From Rhipidocladum racemiflorum (lineage: Eukaryota; Streptophyta; Magnoliopsida; Poales; Poaceae), in the NCBI GenBank assembly GCA_036346355.1, contig CM070570.1, positions 46,701,592 to 46,765,591 of the forward strand: a DNA stretch of 64,000 bases. The letters run 5' to 3'. Under the pieces are notes generated by a model. The model saw nothing but the letters and a program-made list of their open reading frames with translations. It did not search any database and was not told the origin of the DNA. Below are positions 35,119 through 47,300 of this stretch, piece by piece. A program made the translations under genes and the position numbers. Position 1 is the first letter of the stretch. Each line of letters begins with the position of its first letter.

Positions 35119-35990
35119 TTAAGAGCCAACGAGCCACGGCAGCAGTGGATGAGCCAGGGACTAATCATTTTTATGCTCGTATAGCGCGGGAGGAGCACTG
35201 GGAGGAGCATTGGTGCCGCGGTCGGCAACGTAGGAGGTGTCCTGTTGTGATTTCACGAGCTTCGGTGACCTTTCATAGTAGAAGAACATGGATCGAGGAT
35301 GGATCTAAATTTCATACGTAGAAGGTTAAATTTGTAAAAAAAGAGAGAGAGAGAGAGAATGAGACGAAATGCGCTTAAAAAAAAAGGATGACTTCGATGT
35401 GAGGGTGGCACCGGCGTCAGACACACGGAGTCCTGATTTTCTCAGCTGCTTTTCGCTTTCGTCTTTCCTGGCTGGACGAAGCGGATTGGATTGGGTTAGA
35501 TTCGGTGGGCTGGACCGCGAATTCGCCGCGCGGACCAAGCGTGGGCGCGAAAGGTCAAAAGGAGTTAAAGAGCGGACGGGGAGATGCTGCGCGGAGTGGG
35601 GGCGGTGGCTGATTAGACGCAGGCGTTCTGAGCTGTCTCGTGCACTTGTGCTTCCAACGTTGTGATTCTTGGAGGCGAAGTTCTGTAACTCCAGTCCTGG
35701 CCAGCATTCTTCTCTTGGGAGTTGCTACGCTAAGAGCTCGCTGGGTAGTCCGCGTGAGGGGATGCATAAGGGAGGATAATGAAACATGAGTTCAATATTG
35801 GTTGCTGAATTGCATTTGGATATTCTTGTTGGTTTCTGGTTTATCTTGATCATCCATCTTACAGAACATTCAGATGTTGTAGTGTTTGCAAATTCTATAA
35901 TACATGCAGGTTAAATCAAGGAAGGCTAACTTGGATATATTTTGCATAAAGCGAAACTTTAATGATGAATAGTGAAGTTAGAGTAGGGTA
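35119..35990. other. Intergenic DNA, no gene recognised
   Basis: Contains a (GA)n run at 35342-35360 and GC-richer stretches around 35400-35700 with overlapping short frames on both strands. These have no start context, splice pattern or family motif that I can support. Confidence 0.3.
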
Positions 35991-36412
35991 AGCATTAATA
36001 AGTTACAAGTTCAATTTTATTTCATTTCGACTCGATTTGACTTGACTTGGTCAAACTCGTTAAGATAACGAGTCAGCTTGACTTGACTTGTTATTTTAAC
36101 GAGCTCAAACATCAGCTCGGCTAAACTCGTTAAACTCGTGAGTTGGCTTATTAAACTCGAAACTGCTATCTGAGAGAAGAATTGCTGTTGAGACTATACG
36201 GTATGCTATATATTATCATCCTCACCTCACACGTATGCAGCTATACTTGCGACCTGGAGGGCTCGTTTAACTCGCGAGTTGACTCGTTTAACTCGTTATC
36301 TAAATGAGTTCAAATCACGGCTCGACTCGACTCGTTAAGGAACGAGTTCAAGCCGAGTTTGCGAGTACTTGTTTAATTCGCGAGTTTTAAGTTTTTTTCC
36401 ACCCCTAGGGAT
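35990..36412. mobile_element. Probable hAT-type MITE or fragment with actcg repeats
   Basis: The right end ttttttccacccctag is typical of hAT-like termini (CTAGGGGTGGAAAAAA on the minus strand). Inside, actcg and its complement cgagt recur more than twenty times (aaactcgttaa, cgcgagtt). I could not find a matching left terminus or an 8-bp duplication, so the left border is approximate. Confidence 0.45.
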
Positions 36413-37514
36413 GCAGGCTCGCAACCGAGGCACGTTGTTTGGTTGCCTGCCTCCTATGTCTCCACTTGGGCTAGGCTCCGCCTCTGCAAAATTTGCCCAA
36501 CCAGAATTCAAATTTTCAAAAAAAAAAGGAATATTGAAATCCAAAATTGAAAATTTGGATTTTGAAATTTATATTTTTTGTATTTAATATTACAAAATTT
36601 AGGGTTCAAATTTGATATTTTGTTTTTAAAATCGTATCTTGGAAAAAAACAGTTTTGAATTTGGATTTTGAGTTCGAAAAGTTCAAATTTTGACTATGAT
36701 AAATTCAAGCAAATGGTAAAAGTGCAGTAGTAAAGATTCCTTTCCCTCGATAATATAAGATTTACACCCTTTCCTACATGAAAGTGATTCATGGAAATGA
36801 TAGTAATCCGGTTCCCAAAATAATCTTAAACTTCTGATTTATATTACTGATTGTTTTACCAAAGAAGGTAATCTCATAAATTACTGGAGAATTCTAAAAT
36901 CATTAGAGGATTCTGCCAATCAAACACACCCTGAGTAAGTCCAGCGGACGGAGGTCTGACAGAATCTTGGTTCCTGAAAGGTAATATCCATCTCCCTCGT
37001 ATGTTTCTCTATTGTCTCTCCCCCATCCGTGGCTCTCTTTTGCGTGGTTTTGTGCGTTCCATGTACTACTTTGAACCCACTTGGTAAACCGGATAGATCC
37101 TTTCTTGGTTGACATTCCCCTCTACTACCACTATTTTTGATTAAACACTTTTACTTGGTTGCTGTCGAGTCAAGTAGATCTGGGCCAGATGGGGTATTTT
37201 TGCTACATGGTAGTTGGAAGGCCTATGGATATGTTAAAAAGAAAAGTCTTTTTAACCGGCTGGTCATGATAAATTAGTATGAACATGTGTAGATGAACTA
37301 AATATGATGCAAGAAAGAAGTTGTAACTTATTTTGGTGATGACTTTGAACCCTTATAGTTTAGTCCATTAGTTGGTGTTTGTCTCTGCAAGCCCTGTACC
37401 GTCGATCTATGTTCGCAAGCCATTCTTTTGCTTATATTTTGGTGCAACAAGTGAAATCGAGATCTGGAAACATACTCTACTTGTTATTGCATCACCTCTA
37501 AGGCCACTTGGGTA
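36413..37514. other. Intergenic DNA, no gene recognised
   Basis: AT-rich, with several runs of the form caaattttgaatttgga around 36500-36700. No frame of note and no repeat ends recognised. Confidence 0.3.
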
Positions 37515-37762
37515 CAGGGGCGGAACTGAATGTAGTTACCCGGTGTCACAGGACACCGGGTAAAAAAAAATAGTGTATGCTAGTCTATATATATAAAAAT
37601 TATTATATGTTAGTCTATATATATAGTATATGTGAATCCCCTTAATCTAAATCTTGTGACATCGGGAGCCAAATAACAAGCAAATGGTAAGAATAATAAG
37701 TTGTTATAACATATATGATGAAATGGTGAACACCCATAATTTTTTCTCTAGTTCCGCCCCTG
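37515..37762. mobile_element. hAT-type MITE, 248 bp
   Basis: Terminal inverted repeats CAGGGGCGGAACT / AGTTCCGCCCCTG are perfect over 13 bases. The eight bases cttgggta flank it on both sides (37507-37514 and 37763-37770), the hAT signature. The interior is AT-rich, with tagtctatatatata repeated twice. Confidence 0.93.
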
Positions 37763-37770
37763 CTTGGGTA

Positions 37771-38485
37771 ACATGATGATTTGAGGGGAATGCCAATATT
37801 TTTGTTGGAAATATTGTGTAGTTATGTTAACTGCTTATTAGTCTACAAGGTTATGGTTATCCATGTTGTCTTGCTTGCATATGCTGTGATGACTGTCTCA
37901 ACTCTTATTGTTATCATCTATATGTAGTTGTTAACTGTGTTTGGTTGTTGTGATATTTTTTTTCACACTTGCCGATGATGAGGAGATGAATAATTTTGAT
38001 GCACAATGTCCCTATCATCTTTTTGTTCATCTATGATGTTTATTTGTTTGTGAGCAAAGGATGGGGCATATATTGCACGAAGGGGAAAAAAATCTGAGCA
38101 TAGTCTCCATGGTTCATGATGGCATGCCACTGGAGGAGCATCCGTTGGATGTGACAGCCATGGCATGCATGTATTAAATTGGGCTATTATTAATTTGATC
38201 ACATCATTACAGTGCCAACACCATCATGTATTATTAATTAACTCCCTGGTCTTCTCTAATGTGCATAAATGTATGATTTGTCCCATAAAGAACACCAGCT
38301 AATTGTTCATTTACCTTATTGATAAGTACCCGATAATGTTTATTTACCTTATTTGCCAATTTCTCTGTTGTGCTGATCCTGTTCGTGTGTTAACAAGAAA
38401 ATAAAAGACCTGATTCTGAGCAGGTAATAATTAGTGCCTCTTTGCTGGTAAGTACATATGTTTCATTTCTTGAATAATAGTGACA
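37771..38485. other. Intergenic DNA, no gene recognised
   Basis: AT-rich DNA with short frames. No terminal repeats, splice-supported frames or RNA gene recognised. Confidence 0.3.
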
Positions 38486-38489
38486 TGCT

Positions 38490-39278
38490 GCTTTGAAGGA
38501 CCGAGTTTAGCGATCAGAGGGGGTGGGTTGAATGATCAAACAAAAAAATTTCCAACTTTACTGGACAACAAAGAACCAACCAAAACTTCACGACATCAAA
38601 GCCAAGCGAAAAAAATCAGAAATATGAAAAATTCTTAGTCAGGGCGGTACTAACGCAAATAGCACATCGGTAGTGCCGAATGAACAGTACCTGGCACTAC
38701 CATGCTAAGTACCGGTACTACCGGATGAATAGTGAAAACATGGTATGAATAGGAGAATCAGCACAACTTCAAAAATGAAAATTGACGTAACTTTTGATCG
38801 ACTAATCCAAAACCCACAAAACTTTGTATGCATCTTTCTATGGATGTCAGAAATTTATTTTAACCTTCAATCGCAATGATTGACATCAAAGTTCCAACCT
38901 TTTTCAGTTTTAAAGAAGGTCACACCAAAAATGGGTTAAATGCACAAGCTTCACACTGAGCTTGCTCGTGGGGTTTTGATGATCAAGATGATCTTAGATA
39001 ACCTCCCACATGTCACAGTAAGCAAGAACTCCAATGAAATTGTTCTCAAACATGCAAGAACAAGATCTACCTCTAATTTTCCTTCTTAAGTCAAAAGATC
39101 GATTTCTTGAGAAATCTTGAGAAGGCAAATGAAATGGTGTTTAGCTGATTGGAACAAGGCCTTCTCAAGGTATTTTCATCAATCATGAAGCCAATCCACC
39201 ACTCATAAATAGCAAAAGAAGAAATTATTCGAAAATCTCCAAAAAAAACTTGATTTGCAAGCACAACTTGAGCAAGAA
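38490..39278 (-). repeat. LTR-like fragment of a retrotransposon (minus strand)
   Basis: On the minus strand the segment ends tcattcaacccaccccctct followed by gatcgctaaactcggtcc. This C-run after 'ttcaac' is a common 3' end of grass copia LTRs. It also carries ggtagtaccgg and ggtagtgcc motifs (38640-38725), like the LTRs at 44-58 kb. It abuts the broken end of gypsy element 2. Family and exact limits are uncertain. Confidence 0.4.
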
Positions 39279-39860
39279 TGAGTTCAACTTTATTCGACAC
39301 TTGTTGAGGTTACAAAATGTTTCTTCTAGGTCGGTGACATGACTTGAAGCGTGCTTGCTTTTGACGACTATGTCGTCCACATAGACCTCTAGGTTCCGAC
39401 CTATTTGATCCGAAAAGGTTTTCTGCATGAGGCGCTGAAAAGTTGCTCCAGCGTTTCTGAGACCGAAGGACATGGTCGTGTAGCAGAATGTACCAAACAG
39501 AGTAATGAAGGAGGTCTTCTCTTCGTCTTCAGGTGATATGCTGATCTGATGGTATCCTGAATAAGCATCCAAGAAGCTCATCATCTGGGACTCCGCTGTT
39601 GCATCGACCAACTGGTCTATACGAGGCAGCGGGTAGTTGTCTTTTAGGCATGAGGCATTCAGGCCTGTGTGGTCGACGCACATGCGCCACTTGCCCCCCT
39701 TCTTCCTGACAATAACCGGATTGGCCAGTCATTCTGAATGGTCGACTTCTCTGATGAAGCCGGCCTTGAGGAGCTTGTCGAGCTCGTCCCGGATGATCGC
39801 CTGCTTTTCCGGGGAAAATCGTCTGAGTTTTTATCGCACTGGCTTTTTATCAGGCTGAAC
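39279..39860 (-). pseudogene. Reverse transcriptase of gypsy element 2, truncated
   Basis: The minus strand reads RRFSPEKQAIIRDELDKLLK, AGFIREVDHSE, a stop, LANPVIVRKKGGKWRMCVDH and TGLNASCLKDNYPLPRIDQL. It continues with SFLDAYSGYHQI and the active-site strand VYVDDIVVKSKH (about 39383-39350). Both catalytic aspartates (YVDD) are intact. Premature stops occur near 39835 and 39730 and the palm-thumb part is lost at the breakpoint. It cannot make a working enzyme. Confidence 0.88.
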
Positions 39861-39965
39861 CGCTAGCCTGTGCTCGATCACCTCCCTTGGGACTCTGGGC
39901 ATGTCGGATGGTTCCCAAGCGAACGCATTCGATTTTTCTCGGAGGAAGGTGATGAGCTCGAGTTC

Positions 39966-41840
39966 CTATTTGGGATCTAAGGAAGATCTCAAATGCACGA
40001 CCTTGGCGGGTTCTGACTCGTTGAGTGGAACGGCCTTGGTCTCTCCTCCGGGCTGGAGGGCAATTTTAGGCCGGGAGTGCTTCGGCTCTTGGTCGGAACC
40101 ATGCGTGGGCAATTGGCCGACCATGTCCAACGCCCTTTCGTCGCAATTTAATGCGGACTTATGGCTCCCCCTTATAGTTATGACCCCGTTAGGTCCAGGA
40201 ACCTTCAGGCTTTGGTACGCATGCTGCGTGGCGGCCATGAACTTGGCCAGAGCCTAGAGATGGCAACGGGGACCTGAAACCCGAAACCCAACGGATATTT
40301 ACTCTATTAGGGGCCGGGTATGGACTATTTTTCATACCCGCGGGTCTATTAACGGGCAAAATTTAGTACCCAATGGGTAGAGCGGGTACGGGTACGTTCT
40401 ACTATTACCCGTACCCGTTCACCCGTTGGTCTAATCCACTGCTAATTTAGCCCAGCCCCAACCTGCAGTTCGGTAGCAGCCGGTGATCAAAATGGGAAAA
40501 TGGGGGGAGTTTGGTGTTGATTAAGTATTTCATTGTTATATCAATGAATGTTTTGTGCCAATGAGACGGAGACAGATGAGACTGTAGTTTCTCCCTTGTG
40601 CCAATAAGTCACTCCTTTATAGTGTTGATTCCATAACTGCATGGTGCAGGAGCTATTAGGAAATAAACTAGAACATGATACTGTCAGCAACTACTCATTG
40701 AGAACAAAATGAAATACATGTCAGTAACTATCAATAACTATCAGTCACTCCTTTATAGGTCTTGATTGTCCACATAATTTTAATTATTTTGGTACGGATG
40801 AAAAAAAAATGTCTACATCTAGTTCAGAAACTATATTGTTGATGCACTAGAACTTGAGAATAGCTCTTGAATGTCAGCTGTGATCTTGAATCTTGAATGT
40901 CGGTTGTGGTCTGGATGTTATTCACCATTGAATGTTTAGATGCGGGTGCGGGTTACCCGCGGGTATCCGGTACCCGCACGGGTACGGGTACGGGTAAATT
41001 TTGTACCCGTGTGCGGGTATGGGTATTGTAGCGGGTGAATTTTATGAACATGGGTACGGGTATGGGGTGGTGATACCCGCCGAGTATATACCCGTTGCCA
41101 TCTCTACCAGAGCCGGCCTGCTGAGAATAGCATTGTAAGCCGACTCAAAGTCGACCACTTCAAAGGTGATCATTTCTGTGCGGAAGTTGCTCGAGCTTCC
41201 GAAGGTGACGGGCAAAACGACTTGGCCTAAAGGCTTGATCGAGGTGCCCGGGACTATCCCAAAGAAGGGGATCGCTACACTCTTGATCTTGGAACGAGGG
41301 ATCTGCATCTCGTCCAGGACCTTGGCGGAGATTAAATCTAGGGAGCTCCCGGAGTCTATGAGCACTCGGCCCACAATAGTGTTGCTGATGGTCGGGCTCA
41401 CGACCATTGGGAGCTTCTGTGGTTTGGTCATTCCAAGGGGACAATCATCCTTGGAGAATGTAAGTGGTAGCTCGGACCACTTGAGCTGCTGCACGGGGGA
41501 TTTACCCTGGGTAACATGGTGTACTTCCCGCGCAGCATCCTTTAAATCTCGGCGAGATTTGTAGGCGGAGGAGCCCCCGAATATGACATCAATGTGGTTT
41601 TGGGGTTCCTGGTACTCCATGTCATCGTCCTTATCCCCAGCGGGCTGCTTACCTTTGTCGTTTTCCGCTTGCTCCGGGAGCGATGGCATGGGACCCTTGC
41701 CGCTGTAGAACTGTTCCATGAGGTAAGTCCATGTCCGGCAGTTCCGTAGGTCGTGTCCGTACGCTTGATGGAGTAGACAATAGAGGTTGCTCTGATGCAT
41801 CGCCTGATCGCCTCGGTTTCGGTGTCGCGGTGCCAAGGTT
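39966..41840 (-). pseudogene. gag zinc-finger-like region and protease of gypsy element 2, split by an hAT MITE
   Basis: The frame starting near 41836 has CLLHQAYGHDLRNCRTW (a degenerate CCHC-like region). The aspartic protease motif VLIDSGSSLDLISAKVLDEM (about 41360-41300) carries the catalytic D-S-G. It is followed by ITFEVVDFESAYNAILSRPA at about 41160-41110. The MITE then interrupts, and KFMAATQHAYQSLKVPG resumes at about 40250, the usual next block. Before the MITE arrived this frame was evidently open across the junction apart from a short gap. Confidence 0.82.
40255..41106. mobile_element. hAT-type MITE inserted in gypsy element 2
   Basis: Ends TAGAGATGGCAACGGG / CCCGTTGCCATCTCTA are inverted repeats. 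The eight bases ccagagcc flank both sides (40247-40254, 41107-41114), a perfect hAT target duplication. Subterminal DNA is packed with cgggta and its complement tacccg at both ends. The 852-bp interior is AT-rich and non-coding. Confidence 0.95.
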
Positions 41841-41873
41841 ATTGCCCTCTGCCCCGAGCATTAAACCCCGACG

Positions 41874-43655
41874 CTATGGCTGGGATGCTCGAGGCTGTTG
41901 CTGCTCCACCGCAACGACTATACCTGGCGAGGGTTGTGTCTTTTTCTTCTTCTTGATCTTTTTGTCCACGGAGTTCGAACCTTTCTTGCTGGTGGAGACC
42001 TCTAATCCGGGCTGAGATGGTAGCTTTCCTTTGTCCAGCATTTTCTTCCACTGGACGGCTTTGTCGGCGTTGGCGTACCGGTCGGCCATACGGAAGAGCT
42101 CGTTGGCCGTCAAGTCTGGGTGGATCTCCAGGTCCTGCGTGAAGCGAACGTCCCGTACTCTGAATTTAAAGGCTCGAACAACAGCCTCGTCCGATATGTT
42201 CGGGATCGAGTTTCGGACTTGGATGAACCTCTGGACAAACTGTCGCAGAGTCTCACACTCCGTTTGGATCAGGCGCTCGAGGTCGCGCTCTTTCCCTGGG
42301 CGAATGTAGCAACTCTGGAAGTTTGCTCGGAGCGCCGTACTAAGCTGCCTCCAAGATCATATGGATCCTTCTTTCTGATTGAAGATCCAAGTACGAGCGG
42401 CCCCGTCTAAGACCATTGGGAGGTAATTTTCCATTACTCCCTCATCACCCCCTGCGGCCAGGATCGCGGTGGTGTAGATTGAGAGAAACTCATCCGGGTT
42501 CTGGGTCCCGTTGAATCTCTCGATGTGCCCGGGCTTGAACTTGCTTGGCCACGTGACATTCCGAAGGGAGCTTGTGAAGGCCCTACACCAGAAGTTCGAG
42601 GTCTCATGGTGGTTTCTTCGGCCGCGAAGGTTATCACGAGCATCCCCCGTCCATCGCCCAATGCGCGGACCAAGTCGGGAAAAGACCTCATGAGGTCGGC
42701 GTGTTGGCGACCGCTCAGTCGTGGAGCATTCGGAGCGCTCGTAATCCGAGTGGACGTGCGCAAGATGCCACGAGGTAGATCGGGGATTACTCCGAGGGTT
42801 CCTGTGGACCGGGTTGATCGTCTGGAGCACCTCCTGTGCATGACTCTGAGACTCGTCCCTGTGCGATCGGGCGAGAGTGTGCTCTCGATGGTCCCGGGAA
42901 ACACCCCGAGTATCCTGATCATGAGATGGATTCGAGACTTTCAAGTCCGTGGCGAGCCTTTCTAAATCCTCGGCCACGACCATACCAACCGCTTCCAAGT
43001 CCACTTGGTCGGGGAAGTTGCGGAGGTCGCGTACGACCGTCGCTAAAGCCTGCAGACGCTCTCGGTTTTGGATAACAGGTGGCGGAGAGCTCTGGCGGCC
43101 CTCGGGGATGCGGTCGGGAGTACGACACCCACGAGAGTTTCCTTGGGAGGAGTTTCTTTCTCGCGCACGGCGACGAATGCTCGCCAAGGTCCTGCCCAAG
43201 GATGCCTTCCGGTGGTGCCTGGCTGCTTCGTAGCGATCACGCTTAGCAGCCCCCGAGGATTCCACCTCGGGTTCGACACGTCTTCCGGCCATGTTAACGT
43301 CGCGAAAGTGAGATGAGTGTGAGGGAAACATCATTGTATCTCTTTGAGACGTTGTTTCGCAATCGAACTCGGTATGATATGGTATATCTAGTCCATCATA
43401 GAGTCTATCATAGTCATCCTCGTTATCAACGAGGGCAATGCGGGGAGAACAAAGGGTCCGTCCTCGCACTTCAGACTCCGGGGTAAGGCTCCCGGGTTCG
43501 GTGTGGCCTACCGGATCGGTCACACCGACCACGCCGTCGCCGGCGTAGTACATGTCGTCATCCTCAACATCGTTTAAGGCACAGAGACTCCGAGTTTCTC
43601 CCGAATTTGACATCCTTGGGGATTCCTCTCGAACGGAGATCACGCTGTAGATCCC
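41874..43655 (-). pseudogene. gag of gypsy element 2
   Basis: The main frame runs from about 43655 to 42357, starting MGIYSVISVREESPRMSNSG or at the later MSNSGETRS. It is acidic, then Arg-rich and charged, and enters the retrotransposon gag domain at VTWPSKFKPGHIERFNGTQN, then FLSIYTTAILAAGGDEGVME and ARTWIFNQ (about 42560-42360). After frame changes the domain resumes with TANELFRMADRYANADKAVQ (42110-42050) and a Lys-rich tail (KKIKKKKKT). Gag forms the particle that packages element RNA. At least two frame breaks make it inactive. Confidence 0.82.
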
Positions 43656-43669
43656 CATGGACGGCGCCA
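43653..43669 (-). other. Primer-binding site of gypsy element 2
   Basis: On the minus strand tggcgccgtccatgggg begins two bases after the LTR end (LTR ..gtcaaca, spacer gc). It resembles the tRNA-Asp-type primer site used by many plant gypsy elements; the tRNA assignment is from general knowledge. Confidence 0.75.
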
Positions 43670-43671
43670 GC

Positions 43672-44300
43672 TGTTGACGATTAGAGAACGAGCTCCCGCC
43701 GAGCTTACTTGTTGAATGATGGATCAACAGGGGCCCCTTCGTACGAGAGGGTGGTTGTGTCCGATCAATGCCCAGATGGGGGAGACACTCGATGTTTATC
43801 CTGGTTCGGGCCTCTCACTACGGAGATAATAACCCTACTCCAGTGTATATGATTCAAGGTCTGTCAAGTTGTGTGTGTTTTGTCTCGTCCCCCTTTCCAC
43901 AGGGGTCAGAAGGGTTTAAATACAAGGTCCTAAGTCGTATATATGGTAACTACCCCCTATAATTACGCCATGCTTCCATATCTTCCGCACCCGTGATCCG
44001 GAGTCCTTGAATCGTGCTTCGTTTTGGATTTCTGGCGCACCTACCCTGGATCTTCGGCGGATTGGTTGCCACTTTCCTTCCTGGTGATTTGACCGAGCCC
44101 CCCGACCATCCACCCGAGCATCCGCTAGGCCTATCCGAGCATGGTTGCTCGTACATGCCCAGTGTGCTCGTAGGCGAGCATTCGGTATTTAACAGGGCCC
44201 GTTGCTCGATCATGGTGTTGTTCGGGTTCCATTCCCGGGCATTTGATGGTCGGCGGGTTATTGGCCGTTGGAGGCAGAATGACTAATCCGATCCCCGACA
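43672..44300 (-). repeat. 5' LTR of gypsy element 2
   Basis: On the minus strand it starts TGTCGGGGATCGGATTAGTC and ends GTCAACA, so it has TG..CA borders. A TATA-like gtatttaaac lies at about 43924-43914. Several gctcg / cgagc words repeat near the upstream end (44100-44210). Only this LTR of the element is in the window. Confidence 0.82.
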
Positions 44301-47300
44301 CAAGGTATGCACTCGTATTCATTTTATGATATCTTAATGTATACTTTGGATGCAAGTTAAAGGATGAACTCTGCTATAGTTTAAACCTCAAGGTGTGCAT
44401 ATTGTATCCAATTTCATATATACATGAATGCACATATTTAGGGGGAGTTCTTACTTTAACTTGATATTTCATAAGTATTGATCCCTTCATTCTTACCACA
44501 TATATTGAGGATCATTATAGTTGAAACAATCCCTTGAGCATATAAAAACTTGTGCAGTTGTAGGGTGTGTTTGGCAGAGCTCCAGCTCCACCAAATTCGT
44601 GGAGTTGGTGGACCTGGGTATTTCTAGCTTCACCAGATTCGTGGAGCTGGAGCTGTGAGTATATTAAGAGTGTTTAGGTGGGTCATCTTGTTTATATTTT
44701 AGAATAAAACTATAACTTAAGTCACTTTATTTCAGTCTACAAGTTTTAGCTCTGAGGTGGAGCTGGGATCTGGAGCTATGCCAAACAGGGCCGTAGTATA
44801 CTCATGTTAATGTAGGATAAACTCCAAAGCAATCTTAAATTGAATATGTACATATTGATCCAAGTTCAAATATTTATATGCACACATTTAAGGGAGTTTA
44901 TTCTATAGTTGGATGGTCTTAACGGTATTGATCCCTTTCCACCACCCCAACAGATTGGTTCATTACTTGGAAACCATCAAATAAGTACATAAAACTTGTG
45001 CAGTTAATATATGCTCACAACAATTTAAATTTCATTTAAATTGTGTTCACTTGTCACTTAATCATAAGGTTATCTATCATGTGTTAATGGTCTTCTTTGT
45101 TGATTAAAGATAATCAAAAGTTCTTGAGTATATGAAACATTAGTTGCACTAGTATACTCAAGACAAAATTTAACTTCAATCACTTGATTTGGGTTGGGTC
45201 AATCATTAAAGGATAGATCGAAGGATCTTAGGGCATCTATTACATGTTAATGGAGTGCATTGATGATTGGGACAACCATGTTTATTGGACTAATAGTTTT
45301 CCTTGAGGTTGTGGATATAGGTTTAGTCCAACGTTGATGAAAACTTTGGATGGTATCATGTGTTGATAGCCATCAAGTCGAGATTCGGGATAATGAATAT
45401 CATCATGTGTTGATGAGTGTTAAGAGATGATCCTAAAGCTAAGAGAAAGGGAGTTCATCATGTGTTGATGAATAAGACAATATCGCAATTTGGAGAGAAG
45501 AAGCTGGTAATCATGAAAGCTCCAAGTGGATTGCTAGAGGCAAAGGTATGACTAGCACAGGACTAAGAATGTGTTCCTAGTCTTTTACCGGTCTCGATAT
45601 TTTGGATGCAAGATCGGGTTGTTAGTTAGGTTGTCGTACTATTAAGAGGGGTTGAGCCTTATATCTTATGCTTCATCATGTATTGATAAACTTAATCCGG
45701 TTCGCTCTAGCTCACTCTCTTAAGTTGGTTTTTGCATGGAGCTAAATATTTGCATGTGTTGCAAATAGAGGAACCTCATGCTTGCTTCTTATTTGAATTG
45801 ATTTGGTTCTTTGCATGGAGCTATGGATTTGCATGTGTTGCAAAAGGAGAAAACTCATGCATTAGTTTTAATTGTTGATGTTTGCATAGAGCTAAGTATT
45901 TACATATGTTGCAATTAGAGAAAGCTCGTGCATTGGTTTTCTTAGCTTGTGACTAGTAGAATTTACAAATGTTTTTAGCAAATTGCTAGAGATCATGTGT
46001 TGATCATCACAAGGCTAAGAAGGTTTATGCTTGTTGTTTGCAAAATGAGTTTTTGCAAAATATTGATGTTTATGATTCTTATCTTAGAGCTAGAGATAAG
46101 CATTTGCAATTCTATTTTGCAAAGTGTTATAATCATGTGTTAATCATCTCATGGCTTAGGATTAGATTTTTATGATTTACTTGCTTGGATTTGTTATTTG
46201 CAAATGCGCTTTGCAAATAAGCTAAAAGTTTATAAGGTTGATCTCAGAGCATGTGTTGATATTTGCAATTGTGTTTTGTGAAGTGTCGTGATCATGTGTT
46301 GATCATTACATGGCTCAAGGGTTGATCTTGTAGAGTCTTGGTTTATTATTTGCAAATGCATTTTGCAAATAAGTTGGAGTTTATTGCAAATTCGTTGGAA
46401 CATGTGATGAGAATTTGCAAATGTGTTTTGCAGATTGGTGTGATCATGTGTTGATCACCACATGGCTCAAAAAATTGATTTTTATTGGATCTTGATTTGA
46501 AAAAAAAATTGATTTCTTTGTGAAATCATGTTTTTCTCTGGAAATTAGATCTGCATTTGTAAGAGGTACTATCGCCTCGAGGCCAAGATCTTGCTCATTG
46601 GTAGTACCTCCCCTTTGAGAGCAGTGTTTTTCTTAAACTTTTGGAGGCCGGAGCTACCGACCATGTGGGACGGTACTACCGAAGGATTGGTAGTATCGGT
46701 CCTATGGGGCGGTAATTTTTTTCCAGAGAAAGCATTGCTTGTGGATTCTCTGGCCGGTGCTACCGGCGTTAGAGGCTGGTACTACCGCTTGAGTAATAGC
46801 ACCGCTCCTAGTTGGGTGGTAGCACCAAGCCACTGTGCAACGGCTCGTTTTTGTACCATTTTCGATCGTTGGGGTCGAGGCTGGTACTACCAGCCCTACA
46901 TGGGCGGTAGTACCAGAAATGTTGGTCTTTGTCCAATTTGCCCCAAACGGTTAGGTTTGTTTGGAAGGCTATAAAAGGAGCCTTGGAGGCTGGCATTTGG
47001 TGTTGCTTAGTTTGTTGAACATTTTGGTGTTGTTGTGCATGTGTTGCACTCTCCGATTTGATTCTTGAGATAGAGTGAAACTTCTAAATTGTATGTGCTG
47101 CATTTAGAAGTGAATTGAGAGCCTTTTGTGCATGTGTTGCACTTAAAGAGAGCTTTATACATGTGTTGCACTCTATGATCACCATTGTATATGTGTAGCA
47201 CTTGATGGGGTTCAAGCTATAGAGCTTGACTTATTACTCATGGTGCTTGTCGACACCTAGACAATGTGGGAGGCATCATGCATGGTAACCTTCTCAAGAA

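Larger units (their letters stand above)
39279..44300 (-). mobile_element. 3'-truncated Ty3/gypsy element 2
   Basis: From right to left on the minus strand it has a 629-bp LTR (43672-44300), a primer-binding site, gag, protease and reverse transcriptase. RT stops after CNLNKCRIKLNS at about 39279, so the rest of RT, RNase H, integrase and the second LTR are missing. An 852-bp hAT MITE (40255-41106) interrupts the protease-RT region. Loss of the 3' half means the target duplication cannot be checked. Its right end lies inside sequence related to copia LTR B, so it probably inserted into copia LTR A. Confidence 0.88.

Noticed and set aside
36000..36412. Complete hAT MITE
   Set aside because: Only the right-hand end looks like an hAT terminus; no matching left end or 8-bp duplication was found, so it is listed only as probable.
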